From Gemmatimonadota bacterium (lineage in GTDB: Bacteria > Gemmatimonadota > Gemmatimonadetes > Gemmatimonadales > Gemmatimonadaceae), in contig JAPLKU010000015.1 of the NCBI GenBank assembly GCA_026387935.1, positions 1-64,000 of the forward strand: 64,000 bases of DNA, written 5' to 3'. Both the position numbers and the translations under genes were made by a program. The notes beneath the pieces were generated by a model, which made no database searches, was not told where the DNA came from, and saw nothing but the letters and a program-made list of their open reading frames with translations. The stretch's first letter is position 1. Each line of letters begins with the position of its first letter. Positions 42,917-52,645 of this stretch are shown here, in pieces.

Positions 42917-45900
42917 CCCGCGCTCCTCGAGCGGATCGCGGCCCTCCCGGCATTCACGCGACTCACGTCCACGCTGCCCCTTCGTTCGGGGGCAGTGCGC
43001 GCAACCGGCTTGTTCGGCTCTGCCGATGCGGTGCTCGTTGGTGCCCTCAGCGAGCGGCAGGCAACACGGCTGATCGTCGTGCTGACCGACCACGTCGCCG
43101 AAGCCGAACGCTGGCTCGCCGACTTGCACTCGGTGCTCGGCGAAGCAGGCGTCGCGCTCTATCCGCCGCGTGAAGGGTTCGGCGAGCTCGAGCCACACGC
43201 CGAAGTGGCTGGCGAGCGAGTGGAAACGTTGTCTCGTCTGGCAGGCGGCGCGATTCGAATTCTGATCACCACGTCCCGCGCGACGCTGGAGCGAACGCGG
43301 CTTCCGCGCGCGCTGGCCACGGCCCGTCTCGAAATTCTGCGCGGCGACACACGGCGCATCGAAGATCTCACCGCCCATCTCGACAAAGTGGGATTTGAGC
43401 GCGTGCCGCTCGTCGAGGATGTTGCGCAGTACGCAGTGCGCGGCGGAATCGTCGATGTGTACGGATTCGGAATGTCGCAGCCGATGCGCCTCGAGTTTTT
43501 TGGCGACGAGGTCAGTGAGATTCGACCCTTCGACCTGCTCACACAGCGCTCGAGCGGATTGGTCGATCGCGTGGTGGTACTGCCGGTAGAATCGGTCGGC
43601 GAAGCCGACGACGCCTCGGACGACCGCACGTCGCTGCCGGCGCTCTGGCCGCCAGAGACGCTCGTCGTGCAGGCCGCCGGCACGCACGTGAAGCCCGAAC
43701 TGGCCCGCACCTGGAGCGAGGCGCTCCACCATGCCGATCTCGCGCGTCGGCGTGGCGAGGATGTCGTCACGCGCGACACGCTGTTCGAGAGTCCTGAGCG
43801 CACGTTGTCGCGCCTTCGCGCCTTCCCCACGGTGCAGTTGGTTGCCGAGGATGCGGCGGACGAGAGTGACGACGGCGCGAAGCCGATGGACACCGTGCTC
43901 TTTCCGCTCCGGCCACCGGAGGCGATTGATCGCGATATGCCGCGGCTTGGCGCCCTCGTGCGTGACGGAATGAGCACGATCATCCTCTGCGACAATCCGG
44001 GTCAGGCGGAGCGGCTCGACGAACTGCTCGCCGGTGGTTCCAGTGGAGCAGGTGGTTCAACATCGCCGTCGCCTGCGGGCATCGTGGTTGGCGTGCTTGG
44101 CGGCGGATTCGTCGTCCCGCCGACCGGCAGCGATCGCGCCACGGGGCTGCGGGTGCTCACCGACCACGAAATCTTCCGGCGTGAACGCCGGATGCGGCGC
44201 GCCCGGAAGTATTCAGCGGGCAGTGCGCTCGAGACGGTCACCGCACTCAAGGAAGGCGACCATGTCGTCCACCTCGAGCATGGCGTCGGCATCTATCGCG
44301 GGCTGGCGACGATTTTTCAGGGGGAGTCCACGCTCGAAGCGATCGTCATCGAGTATGAAGGCGGCGATAAGCTGAACGTCCCGCTCTACCGGCTCGACCA
44401 GATTGAGCGGTATCGCAGCGCGACGGACATTACTTCGGACACGCCACCGCCGCGGCTGCACAAACTCGGCGGCAAGAAGTGGAAGGCGCAGCGCGAGCAT
44501 ACGCGCAGTGCCATCCAGGAGATGACGGTGGAGCTGCTCGACCTGTATGCGCGCCGCAAGATTGCCAGCCGGCCGTCGCACATGCCGGATGGCGCGTGGC
44601 AGCGACAGCTCGAGTCGAGTTTCCTCTTTGAGGATACGCCCGACCAGCTGAAGGCGACCGAGGATGTCAAACGCGACATGGAAGGGTCGCGGCCGATGGA
44701 CCGGCTGCTTGTGGGAGATGTCGGCTACGGGAAGACCGAGATTGCCGTGCGCGCGGCGTTCAAAGCGCTGCAGAGCGAACGCCAGGTGGCGGTGCTCGTG
44801 CCGACGACGATTCTGGCCGAACAACATCGCCGGACGTTCGGAGAACGGTTTGCCGATTTCCCGGTGCGCATTGGCGTGCTGAGTCGGTTCGCGGGCCCGA
44901 AGGAAACGGCGCGCGTGCTCGCCGAAGTGAAGGCCGGTACGCTCGATGTAGTGATCGGCACGCACCGGTTGTTGTCGAAGGATGTGGAGTTCAACAAGCT
45001 CGGCCTGATTGTCGTTGACGAGGAACACCGCTTTGGTGTGAAGCACAAGGAGCGGCTCAAGCAGCTGCGCCTCGAGACGGATGTGCTGACGTTGACGGCG
45101 ACGCCGATTCCGCGCACGATGCACCTCGCGCTTGCGGGTCTGCGCGACATGACGCTGATGCAGACGCCGCCGCGCGATCGCTCGCCGGTGCTCACCTTCG
45201 TCGAACCCTGGGACGATGGCCTCCTCGAAGAGGGCATCAACCGCGAGCTCGACCGCGGCGGACAGGTCTTTGTCGTCCACAATCGCATCGAGACCATTGA
45301 AGCCATCGCCGAGCACCTGCGCCGGTTAATTCCGCGCGCGAAAATCGAGGTTGGGCATGGGCAGCAGCCCGAGCGCGAACTCGAAAAGGTGATGACGCGG
45401 TTTGTGAATGGCGAAGTGGATGTCCTGGTCTCAACGCTGATCGTCGAGAGCGGACTCGACGTGCCCAACGCGAATACCATGTTCGTGAATCGCGCCGACC
45501 ATCTCGGGCTCGCGCAGCTCTACCAGCTGCGCGGACGGGTGGGCCGTTCGCACCGTCGGGCGTACTGTTACCTGATGGTGCCGGACAACGTGGATGAGCA
45601 GGCGGAGCGGCGGCTCAAGGTGCTGGAGCATCATACCGAGCTCGGCGCCGGGTACCGCGTGGCCCTCAAGGATCTCGAAATGCGCGGGGCCGGGAACCTG
45701 CTTGGCCCCGAGCAGTCGGGGTTCGTGCATGCCGTCGGCTTCGACCTCTATCTCCGGATGCTGGAGGAAACGGTCAAGCGGATCATGCGCGGCGATGACG
45801 CGCCCCCGCCGCAGCCCGCCGAGGTGTCGCTGGACCAGAGCGCGTTCCTGCCGGACACCTACATCGAAAGCGGCCCGGCCAAGCTTGATGTCTATCGGCG

Positions 45901-46252
45901 TTTGACGACGCTCTCCGACCCGGTGGCCATTCAGGAGGTGAAGGCCGAGGTGCGCGACCGCTTTGGACCCCTCCCGCCGGAGGCGGAGCGGTACTTCGCG
46001 CTGGCCGCGCTCCGTCACTTGGGGGCCCCCTTGGGCATAGAGGGCATGCTGGTGCGCGGAGACGAGGCCCGTGTTAACTTCCGATCCGATGCGCTGCCGC
46101 GGTTGAAGCCATTATCGGCGGCCTTTCGGGAGGTCCAGTTCCAGGTCGATGTGCGGCGCGTGCAGCCGTTGTCGCTGAAGCTGACCCGGCTCGGTGGATC
46201 CCCGATTCTGGACGGACTTTTGCACGCGCTGCGAACTATCGCGACCGGCTGA
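42908..46252 (+). CDS. mfd: Transcription-repair coupling factor
   Basis: A 1,114-residue Mfd, the DNA translocase that dislodges stalled RNA polymerase and recruits UvrA. The UvrB-like N-terminal domain ('LYPPREGFGELEPHAEVAGE'), the RNA-polymerase-interacting CarD-like domain ('LKEGDHVVHLEHGVGIYRG'), helicase Walker A 'RLLVGDVGYGKTEIAVRAA', DEEH box 'LIVVDEEHRFGVKHKERL', 'TATPIPRTMHLAL' and 'QLRGRVGRSHRRAYCYL', then the TRCF C-terminal autoinhibition domain are all in order. The uvrA gene is in the same window but not linked. Confidence 0.97.
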   Translation: MALPALLERIAALPAFTRLTSTLPLRSGAVRATGLFGSADAVLVGALSERQATRLIVVLTDHVAEAERWLADLHSVLGEAGVALYPPREGFGELEPHAEVAGERVETLSRLAGGAIRILITTSRATLERTRLPRALATARLEILRGDTRRIEDLTAHLDKVGFERVPLVEDVAQYAVRGGIVDVYGFGMSQPMRLEFFGDEVSEIRPFDLLTQRSSGLVDRVVVLPVESVGEADDASDDRTSLPALWPPETLVVQAAGTHVKPELARTWSEALHHADLARRRGEDVVTRDTLFESPERTLSRLRAFPTVQLVAEDAADESDDGAKPMDTVLFPLRPPEAIDRDMPRLGALVRDGMSTIILCDNPGQAERLDELLAGGSSGAGGSTSPSPAGIVVGVLGGGFVVPPTGSDRATGLRVLTDHEIFRRERRMRRARKYSAGSALETVTALKEGDHVVHLEHGVGIYRGLATIFQGESTLEAIVIEYEGGDKLNVPLYRLDQIERYRSATDITSDTPPPRLHKLGGKKWKAQREHTRSAIQEMTVELLDLYARRKIASRPSHMPDGAWQRQLESSFLFEDTPDQLKATEDVKRDMEGSRPMDRLLVGDVGYGKTEIAVRAAFKALQSERQVAVLVPTTILAEQHRRTFGERFADFPVRIGVLSRFAGPKETARVLAEVKAGTLDVVIGTHRLLSKDVEFNKLGLIVVDEEHRFGVKHKERLKQLRLETDVLTLTATPIPRTMHLALAGLRDMTLMQTPPRDRSPVLTFVEPWDDGLLEEGINRELDRGGQVFVVHNRIETIEAIAEHLRRLIPRAKIEVGHGQQPERELEKVMTRFVNGEVDVLVSTLIVESGLDVPNANTMFVNRADHLGLAQLYQLRGRVGRSHRRAYCYLMVPDNVDEQAERRLKVLEHHTELGAGYRVALKDLEMRGAGNLLGPEQSGFVHAVGFDLYLRMLEETVKRIMRGDDAPPPQPAEVSLDQSAFLPDTYIESGPAKLDVYRRLTTLSDPVAIQEVKAEVRDRFGPLPPEAERYFALAALRHLGAPLGIEGMLVRGDEARVNFRSDALPRLKPLSAAFREVQFQVDVRRVQPLSLKLTRLGGSPILDGLLHALRTIATG

Positions 46253-46328
46253 GGTACTTAACTCGGGAGCCGGTCGTGGTTTGGCCACTATTGTCCGAGT
46301 CTCCACGTCCAATCAAACCCACCGCCCT

Positions 46329-47888
46329 ATGCTTCGTCGTCGCGCCGCGCTCGCGTTCCTTGCCCTGTCCATCGTCGGTTGTGGAGCGCTCAAGGATGCC
46401 CTGACCAGCCATGTCGACGTCGCCGCCAAGGCCGGCGGGCAGGAACTCTCGTCCAAGAAGCTCGCGGAGATGATGGCGGCTGCGCAGATGCCCGCACGCA
46501 AGGATCTCGCGCTTGCGGTCACCAATCTCTGGGTGAACTACCATCTGCTGGGTGAAGCCGCCTCGCGCGCCGACACCATGGCCGATAACAAGGCCACCGA
46601 CGATGCGATGTGGGCACAGATCTCCCAGTCGCGCCTGAAGAAGTTCCAGGTTGAGATGGTCAAGAGCGCCAAGTCGCTCGATGCCGCCGGCCTGCAGAAG
46701 GCCTATGAAGCCGGCGACGGCATGTTTGCCGCGCAGCACATCCTGATCATGGCCGACAAGAATACGCTCAAGCCTGAGCAGATCGAAGCGGCTCGCAAGA
46801 CGGCGGATGGCATTCGCAAGCAGGTCGCGAGTGCGAACTACGCCATGATGTCGGCCATGGCCAAGAAGTACAGCGGCGATCCGGGCTCGAAGGACAAGGC
46901 CGGCGAGTATGTCTTCCCGGCCGGCCAGATGGTGCCGGAGTTCGAGCAAGCGACCAAGGCGCTGAAGGCCGGTGAAGTGTCGGGCCTCGTGCAGACGGCG
47001 TACGGATTCCACATCATCCGCCGCGAGACGTACGAAGAAGCAAAGGTCAAGTTCGACTCGGCCTATCAGGGTGTGGTGAAGCAAAAGGCCGAAAGCCTGT
47101 TCGTTTCCGGACTCGACAAAGCAGCGAACATCAAGGTGAGCGACGGCGCAGCCAAGCTCGTGAAGTCGATTGCCGAGGACGTGGACAGCTATCGCAACGA
47201 CAAAACCGTCCTCGCCTCGTCGAAGAGCTACGATCTTCGCGCGGCGCGTGTCGCCCTCTGGATCGCCGCGTTTCCGGCGAACATGCAGATTCGTCGCCAG
47301 CTGATGCAGGCGCCCGACAGCGCGATGCCGGACTTCCTCAAGAACCTCATGCGCAACGAGTTGCTGCTCAAGGCGGCCGATAGCGCGAAGATCATCGTTG
47401 AGCCGGCCGAGATGGAACAGATTCGCAAGGCGTTCCGCAGTTCGGTGCAGACCTCGATGGGCGGACTCAATCTGCTGCCGTCGCAGCTCGCCGACAGCGC
47501 GAAGTCGGAAGGCGACCGCGCAAAGCTGGCGTCAGCGCGCGTGGACGCCTACATGGCCAAGTTGCTCAAGAACGAAGCACAGTTCGTCGATGTTTCGGAG
47601 CCGGTCGCGCTCGCCTTGCGCCGGAAGTACGACGCCAAGGTGACATTGGCCGGCGTTGAGCGTGCCATAGCGCAGGTGACGGAGCAGAAGGCCAAGGCCG
47701 ACTCGGCGACGAACGCGTCCATGCCGGCCTCCGATGTGCCGATGCCGCCGGGTGTCACGGCGCCGGCAACGCAAAAGGCCGCGCCAGCACCGGGTGGCGA
47801 CATGCCGCCGCAGGCCCTGATCGACTCTGTCGACCGTGAAATGAAGAAGCAGCAGGCGGCAAAGGCGAAGAGCGCTAAGAAGCCGTAG
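46329..47888 (+). CDS. Parvulin-type peptidyl-prolyl isomerase lipoprotein
   Basis: A 519-residue protein with a lipoprotein signal (lipobox LSIVGC), so lipid-anchored in the periplasm. A parvulin (rotamase) domain spans about residues 130-250 ('MFAAQHILIMADKNTL' and 'GYGFHIIRRET'-type end, here 'AYGFHIIRRETY'). The rest is helical, with a Pro/Ala/Met-rich tail ending in Lys/Ala repeats. It is a PrsA/PpiC-type folding catalyst; the neighbouring SurA-like gene begins 2 bp after its stop, so the two chaperones form a pair for outer-membrane protein folding. ATG 46329 fits the signal peptide. Confidence 0.88.
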   Translation: MLRRRAALAFLALSIVGCGALKDALTSHVDVAAKAGGQELSSKKLAEMMAAAQMPARKDLALAVTNLWVNYHLLGEAASRADTMADNKATDDAMWAQISQSRLKKFQVEMVKSAKSLDAAGLQKAYEAGDGMFAAQHILIMADKNTLKPEQIEAARKTADGIRKQVASANYAMMSAMAKKYSGDPGSKDKAGEYVFPAGQMVPEFEQATKALKAGEVSGLVQTAYGFHIIRRETYEEAKVKFDSAYQGVVKQKAESLFVSGLDKAANIKVSDGAAKLVKSIAEDVDSYRNDKTVLASSKSYDLRAARVALWIAAFPANMQIRRQLMQAPDSAMPDFLKNLMRNELLLKAADSAKIIVEPAEMEQIRKAFRSSVQTSMGGLNLLPSQLADSAKSEGDRAKLASARVDAYMAKLLKNEAQFVDVSEPVALALRRKYDAKVTLAGVERAIAQVTEQKAKADSATNASMPASDVPMPPGVTAPATQKAAPAPGGDMPPQALIDSVDREMKKQQAAKAKSAKKP

Positions 47889-47890
47889 TG

Positions 47891-49321
47891 ATGCCACCCT
47901 GGAGCCGGATCCCGCGCTTGACCACTGCCGCGTTCGCGGCGGCACTCTCGTGCGCGGCGGTCGGCACGCTCCAGGCCCAAGCGGCGGCGGCAAAGCCGGC
48001 TCCAACCCCGGTAACCGCCCCCGCCCCGGTGGCGGAGAAGGGCGCCACGCTCGATCGAATCGTGGCGGTTGTCGGTTCCAGGCCGATCCTCTTGAGCGAA
48101 GTGCTCGAAGAGGTGAACACGCTTCGCTCTCAGGGTGAAGTGGTTCCCCAGGACTCGATTGGCCAGGCCGCACTGATGAAGCGCGTCGTCAACGACCTCA
48201 TCGACAACGAAGTGGTCGTGCAGGTGGCGAAGCAGTACAAGGCCGATGTCACGGATGAAGACGTGGCCAAGAATGTCGATGATCGGTTCAATGACATTCG
48301 CAAACGCTTCAAGTCTGAGCCGGAGTTCCGCGACGCCATCAAATCGAACGGATTCGGCACGTCGGAAGACTACCGGCGCACGCTACGCGAGCAGGCCAAG
48401 CGATACAAGCTCCAGCAGCTTGGATACGACTCGCTTCGCGCGCATGGGCGTCTCTCGGCGCCGGTGCAGGTGACCGAGTCAGACGTCACGACGGCATTTG
48501 AAACGTCGAAGGGCAAACTCCCAACGCGCCCCGCCACGCTCTCCTTCCGGCAAATCGTCATTGCCCCAAAGCCGTCACCGGCGGCGAAGGCAGTGGCGCA
48601 GGCCAAGGCCGATTCGTTGCTGGTCGAGCTGACCAAGGGGGCGGACTTCGCCTCGGTGGCGCGCCGGGAATCCATGGATCCCGGCTCGAAGGAACTCGGT
48701 GGCGACCTGGGTTGGGCGCGCCGTGGCAGTGGATTCGTGGCAGAGTTTGAGCGGGTCATTTTCAGCATGCCGCCCGGCCAGTTGAGCCCGGTGATCGAGA
48801 CGAGCTTTGGCTATCACATCATCCGGGTTGATCGCATTCAACCGGCAGAAGTGAAGTCGCGACACATTTTGATCGCACCAAAGATTGATTCTGCCGATGT
48901 CACACGTGCGAGGTTGCTCGCGGATTCGGTGCTCACCAAGTGGAAGGCCGGTTCGTCGTACGACTCGCTCGTTGTCAGGTACCATGATCCCGCCGAAGAG
49001 CGGAGCATCCCGGACGGTATTGCCGTGGACTCGATGCCCGAGGTGTACAAGGCGGCCGTCGAGGGCGTTGGGACGAGGGAATTTACGAAGCTCTTCGAAA
49101 TTCCCGATCCGCGCGCCGGTCAGCCGAAGATCGGCATTCTACAGGTGACCGATCGCAACGCCGGCGGCGAGTATACGGTCGCCGACGTGCGGACGAAGAT
49201 CCGCCAGCAGCTCACGCAGGAGAAGCAGATCCGCCGCATGCTCGATCAGCTGCGTCGCGAACATTATGTGCGACTGATGTTCGACGAACCCGCTGCGGTG
49301 GTCGCCAAGCCCAAGCAGTAG
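47891..49321 (+). CDS. surA: SurA-like periplasmic chaperone/PPIase
   Basis: A 476-residue exported protein with signal peptide, SurA N-terminal domain ('LDRIVAVVGSRPILLSEVLE' ... 'VVNDLIDNEVVVQVAKQY') and a parvulin domain ('LSFRQIVIAPKPS' to 'GELGWARRGSGFV'-like 'LGGDLGWARRGSGFVAEFE', 'TSFGYHIIRVDRI'), followed by a second, weaker parvulin-like region ('VKSRHILIAPKID'). It ferries unfolded outer-membrane proteins. ATG 47891 is used; a GTG three bases earlier would overlap the upstream stop. Confidence 0.9.
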   Translation: MPPWSRIPRLTTAAFAAALSCAAVGTLQAQAAAAKPAPTPVTAPAPVAEKGATLDRIVAVVGSRPILLSEVLEEVNTLRSQGEVVPQDSIGQAALMKRVVNDLIDNEVVVQVAKQYKADVTDEDVAKNVDDRFNDIRKRFKSEPEFRDAIKSNGFGTSEDYRRTLREQAKRYKLQQLGYDSLRAHGRLSAPVQVTESDVTTAFETSKGKLPTRPATLSFRQIVIAPKPSPAAKAVAQAKADSLLVELTKGADFASVARRESMDPGSKELGGDLGWARRGSGFVAEFERVIFSMPPGQLSPVIETSFGYHIIRVDRIQPAEVKSRHILIAPKIDSADVTRARLLADSVLTKWKAGSSYDSLVVRYHDPAEERSIPDGIAVDSMPEVYKAAVEGVGTREFTKLFEIPDPRAGQPKIGILQVTDRNAGGEYTVADVRTKIRQQLTQEKQIRRMLDQLRREHYVRLMFDEPAAVVAKPKQ

Positions 49322-49336
49322 GCAGGCGAACACACT

Positions 49337-50224
49337 GTGGCCGCGCGCGCGCGCCTTGCCATTACGCTCGGTGATCCGCGCGGAATCGGCCCGGAGATTG
49401 TCGCCAAGGCACTGAGCGATCTGCGCGTCCGTGACGCCGTCGAGGCGACGATTGTCGGTCCCTCTGGCACTGAAGTCGCCGCGGACCTCGTGGTCGGCAG
49501 CTGGGCTCCGGGCGGATCGCCCGCTGAGGCCGGCAAGCTGGCTGGGTTGGCCATCGAGCGCGCGGTGCGTCTCGCGCGCTCGGGAGCTGTTTCGGGCATC
49601 GTGACCGCACCACTCGACAAGCATGCGTTGCACCTGGGTGGCTACCACTTCCCCGGCCACACCGAACTGCTGGCATCGCTCACCGGCAGTCGCACCGCGA
49701 TGATGCTGGCGTCAGACCGTTTGCGCGTCGTGCTCGCCACCACGCACATCGCGCTCCGCGACGTACCGGCGGCTGTGACCGACGTCGCGATCGCCGAAGC
49801 CGCGGCGATTACGCGCACCGGACTGCAGCAGTGGTTCGGCATCGCCGAACCACGAATTGCACTCTGTGGCATGAACCCCCACCTCGGCGACGGCGGGCTG
49901 TTCGGCAGCGAAGACGAGGCGGTGCTCACTCCGGCGGCGAGGAACGCCGGGATCAGCGGCCCGTTTGCAGCCGATACGGTCTTCGTTCGCGCGATGGCTG
50001 GAGAGTTCGACGCCGTCATCGCACCGTACCACGACGTCGGCATGACGGCGATCAAGGTCGCGAGTTTTGGGACCGCCGTGAATGTGACACTCGGACTGCC
50101 GTTTCCGCGGACGAGTCCGGATCATGGAACGGCCATCGACATCGCGGGGCAGGACGTCGCGCGCGCGGAGTCGATGATCGAGGCTCTGCTCGTCTGCGCA
50201 AAGATCGTAGAGCGTAGGGGGTAA
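49337..50224 (+). CDS. pdxA: 4-hydroxythreonine-4-phosphate dehydrogenase
   Basis: A 295-residue PdxA, the NAD-dependent dehydrogenase of the DXP-dependent pyridoxal 5'-phosphate pathway. 'ITLGDPRGIGPEIVAKAL' at the start, 'YHFPGHTELLASLTG', 'LATTHIALRDVP', 'GMNPHLGDGGLFG', 'VIAPYHDVGMTAIKV' and 'RTSPDHGTAIDIAG' include the metal-binding His residues. GTG 49337 is the start. It ends the rightward DUF58-to-pdxA series; a hairpin covers its stop. Confidence 0.94.
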   Translation: MAARARLAITLGDPRGIGPEIVAKALSDLRVRDAVEATIVGPSGTEVAADLVVGSWAPGGSPAEAGKLAGLAIERAVRLARSGAVSGIVTAPLDKHALHLGGYHFPGHTELLASLTGSRTAMMLASDRLRVVLATTHIALRDVPAAVTDVAIAEAAAITRTGLQQWFGIAEPRIALCGMNPHLGDGGLFGSEDEAVLTPAARNAGISGPFAADTVFVRAMAGEFDAVIAPYHDVGMTAIKVASFGTAVNVTLGLPFPRTSPDHGTAIDIAGQDVARAESMIEALLVCAKIVERRG

Positions 50225-50270
50225 CGACAACGGACGTAGACCGTGTACCGTCTACAGAAGTGGTCGTTAC
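50221..50270. terminator. Hairpin between convergent pdxA and the CorC-like gene
   Basis: Outer arms GTAACGAC (50221-50228) / GTCGTTAC (50263-50270) and inner arms GTAGAC (50236-50241) / GTCTAC (50250-50255) form an interrupted stem that includes the pdxA stop. No T-run follows; it may act on both strands. Confidence 0.45.
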
Positions 50271-50280
50271 CTACTCCCGT

Positions 50281-51582
50281 CTACTCGCTACGATCCTTCT
50301 CCACCGCGATCGTCGCCAGCCTCCTCCCATCCATGCTCCGCACGATCCACGTCGCGCCGCAGCCCTGCGCGCGGTCGCCGGGCACGGGAAGCCGCCCAAT
50401 CGCTCCAAACACATAGCCGGCAATCGTCGTGTAGTCGTCGTCGGGCACGGTCGTGCCAAAGCGGTCGTTCACATCGCCAATCGGCGTGGTGCCGGCCACG
50501 ATGGATTCACCTGCGGCTGAGCGCGGCGTCGCGATTTCCGTCGTTTCGTCGAACTCATCGCGAATTTCGCCAACGATTTCTTCGAGCAGGTCTTCCATCG
50601 TCACCAGTCCCGCTGTGCCACCAAACTCGTCGAGCACGATGGCCATGTGCTCTTTCATCCGTTTGAAGTCGGAGAGCACGTCTTCCACTTCGCGCGAGCC
50701 CGGGACGACGTGAATGCGACGCATGGTCTCTCGAAGCGCGAAGCCATCCTTTCGGTCCACCACCGCCCACAGCAGATCCTTCGCGTGCACCATGCCGATG
50801 ACGTTGTCGATGGTCTCTTCGTACACCGGATAGCGCGAGAACCCGCCTTCGCGCACGATGGCCAGCGCCGCGTCGAGTGACGCATGGACCGGAATGGAGA
50901 CGACCTTCGTCCTCGGCGTCATCACCTCGCGCGCGTTCTTTTCCGAAAACTCGAACACCGCGTCAATCAGCTCGGCGTCCTTGGATTCGATGACGCCGCG
51001 TTGTTCGCTCTGCTCAACGAGAATGCGCAGCTCGTCAGGCGAATGCACCGCGTCATGGGTCTCGCCGAGCTTCTGACCGAACACCGAAAGCACGAATGCG
51101 GCGGAGCGGTTGAGGACCATCGTGAACGGTGTCATGAGCCAGGCGAAGGCCATCAGCGGCGGCGCCAGCCACTTGGCGACCTGCTCCGGATGGCTCAAGG
51201 CCGCCGAGCGTGGGGCCAGCTCGCCGAACACCACGTGCAGATAGGTGACCCCGAGCAGAGCGATGCCAGCGCCAATGCTGACGCGGAGCGAAGTTTCAAT
51301 GGCGAAGGGCAGCGTGCTCATCAGATCGGCGAAGAGATGGCCGAATGTGCTCTCAGCCACCCAGCCAAGTGCGAGCGAGGCGAGGGTGATCCCTATCTGG
51401 CTGGCAGAGAGTACACGGGCGAGATTTCCAGTGGCGGCAAGCGCAAATCGGGCGATTGGATCTCCGGCCCGGACCATCGCTTGCAGCCGACTGCGGCGGG
51501 CGCGCACGAGCGCGAACTCCACCGCCACGAAATAGCCGTTGAGGACAAGCAATACGACGATGACCGATAGCCGAGCCAGCAC
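50281..51582 (-). CDS. CorC/HlyC-type (DUF21-CBS) membrane protein
   Basis: A 433-residue protein: DUF21 membrane domain (residues ~5-190, with TM segments such as 'LSVIVVLLVLNGYFVAVEFA'), a CBS pair ('MTPRTKVVSIPVHASLDAAL' ... 'HMAIVLDEFGGTAGLVTMED') and a C-terminal CorC_HlyC domain ('DVNDRFGTTVPDDDYTTIAG'). Members export or sense Mg/Co or related ions. Starts GTG 51582, opposite a CDF metal transporter 19 bp away, which fits a shared metal-handling role. TAACTT lies 6 nt before the start codon, suggesting a leaderless mRNA. Confidence 0.88.
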   Translation of the reverse strand: MLARLSVIVVLLVLNGYFVAVEFALVRARRSRLQAMVRAGDPIARFALAATGNLARVLSASQIGITLASLALGWVAESTFGHLFADLMSTLPFAIETSLRVSIGAGIALLGVTYLHVVFGELAPRSAALSHPEQVAKWLAPPLMAFAWLMTPFTMVLNRSAAFVLSVFGQKLGETHDAVHSPDELRILVEQSEQRGVIESKDAELIDAVFEFSEKNAREVMTPRTKVVSIPVHASLDAALAIVREGGFSRYPVYEETIDNVIGMVHAKDLLWAVVDRKDGFALRETMRRIHVVPGSREVEDVLSDFKRMKEHMAIVLDEFGGTAGLVTMEDLLEEIVGEIRDEFDETTEIATPRSAAGESIVAGTTPIGDVNDRFGTTVPDDDYTTIAGYVFGAIGRLPVPGDRAQGCGATWIVRSMDGRRLATIAVEKDRSE

Positions 51583-51601
51583 AAACCAAAGTTACGATTG
51601 C

Positions 51602-52645
51602 GTGAAGGCTAATCGCCAGCAGGCGACGGCCCGCGACCATGCTGGCGGCCATGGCCATGGGCACCACGACGGGCATGCCCACCCGCATGCCCACCCGCAT
51701 GCCCACGGCGGCGCCCCGCGCGGTTCGGCCTTTGATCATGGCGCACAGGTGCACCAGCGCGGCGATGACGGCCACGATGTGTCGCGTGCGCTCAAGCTCG
51801 CGCTGGTAATCACGTCGATCTTCCTCGTGGCTGAGGTAGTCGGTGGCATCGCCTCGAACTCGCTGACGCTGCTCGCCGACGCCGGGCATATGCTCACCGA
51901 CGTGGGCGCGCTGGCTTTTTCGCTCTTTGTCGCGTGGCTGTCGCGGCAGCCGGCGACACCGAGGGCCACCTATGGCTATCTGCGCTGGGAGATTCTCGCG
52001 GCGTTTCTGAATGGCGCGGCGCTCCTGGCGGTGTCGGCCGCGATCATCTGGGAGGCGATCGCACGATTCCGGCATCCCGAGCCGGTGCAGACCGGCATCA
52101 TGCTCGGCGTGGCGGTCCTTGGTCTCATCGTGAATGGCGTGGCCGCCAAGCTGCTGCACGGCGGGTCCGGCCACTCGCTGAACATGCGAGGCGCGTATCT
52201 TCACGTGCTCAGCGACCTGCTGGGGTCGGTCGCGGCGCTCATTGCCGCTCTCTGTCTCCGCTACTTCGGCTGGGCAGTGGCCGACCCGATTGCGTCGATC
52301 CTGATGACCGTGCTCATCGTGCGCGGAAGCTGGTCGCTGGTGCGCGAAAGCGTCGATATTCTGCTCGAGTCGACGCCAGCGCATATTGACGTGCTCGAAG
52401 TGCGAAAGGCGCTCGAGGCGGTGGCCGACGTCGAATCCGTGCACGACCTTCATGTATGGACCCTCACCTCGGGTGTCGTCGCCATGAGCGCGCATGCAAT
52501 GGTGCGCGAAGCGAGCCACCACCAGCGGGTGCTCGAGGCCATGACCGCTGAGGCCGGGCGGATGGGAATCCACCACACCACCATACAGCTTGAGAACCGT
52601 GCGCTTGCCGACTGTGCGCCGGTGGCGGAGCCGCTCCCGCACTGA
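51602..52645 (+). CDS. Cation diffusion facilitator (CzcD/ZitB-like) metal exporter
   Basis: A 347-residue CDF protein with a His-rich N-terminal loop ('GHGHGHHDGHAHPHAHPHAH') for metal, six TM helices with the metal sites 'LADAGHMLTDVGAL' (HxxxD) and 'HVLSDLLGSVAALIAA' (HxxxD), and a cytosolic C-terminal domain ('DVESVHDLHVWTLTSG'). It exports Zn/Co/Cd by proton antiport. GTG 51602 is used; ATG 51560 in frame would overlap the divergent gene's start and add 14 residues. Confidence 0.9.
   Translation: MKANRQQATARDHAGGHGHGHHDGHAHPHAHPHAHGGAPRGSAFDHGAQVHQRGDDGHDVSRALKLALVITSIFLVAEVVGGIASNSLTLLADAGHMLTDVGALAFSLFVAWLSRQPATPRATYGYLRWEILAAFLNGAALLAVSAAIIWEAIARFRHPEPVQTGIMLGVAVLGLIVNGVAAKLLHGGSGHSLNMRGAYLHVLSDLLGSVAALIAALCLRYFGWAVADPIASILMTVLIVRGSWSLVRESVDILLESTPAHIDVLEVRKALEAVADVESVHDLHVWTLTSGVVAMSAHAMVREASHHQRVLEAMTAEAGRMGIHHTTIQLENRALADCAPVAEPLPH
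51673..51706 (+). repeat. 12-bp repeats coding the His-rich loop
   Basis: GCATGCCCACCC repeats at 51673, 51685 and, partially, 51697. It encodes the AHPHAHPHAH stretch of the CDF transporter and can expand without changing frame. Confidence 0.85.
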
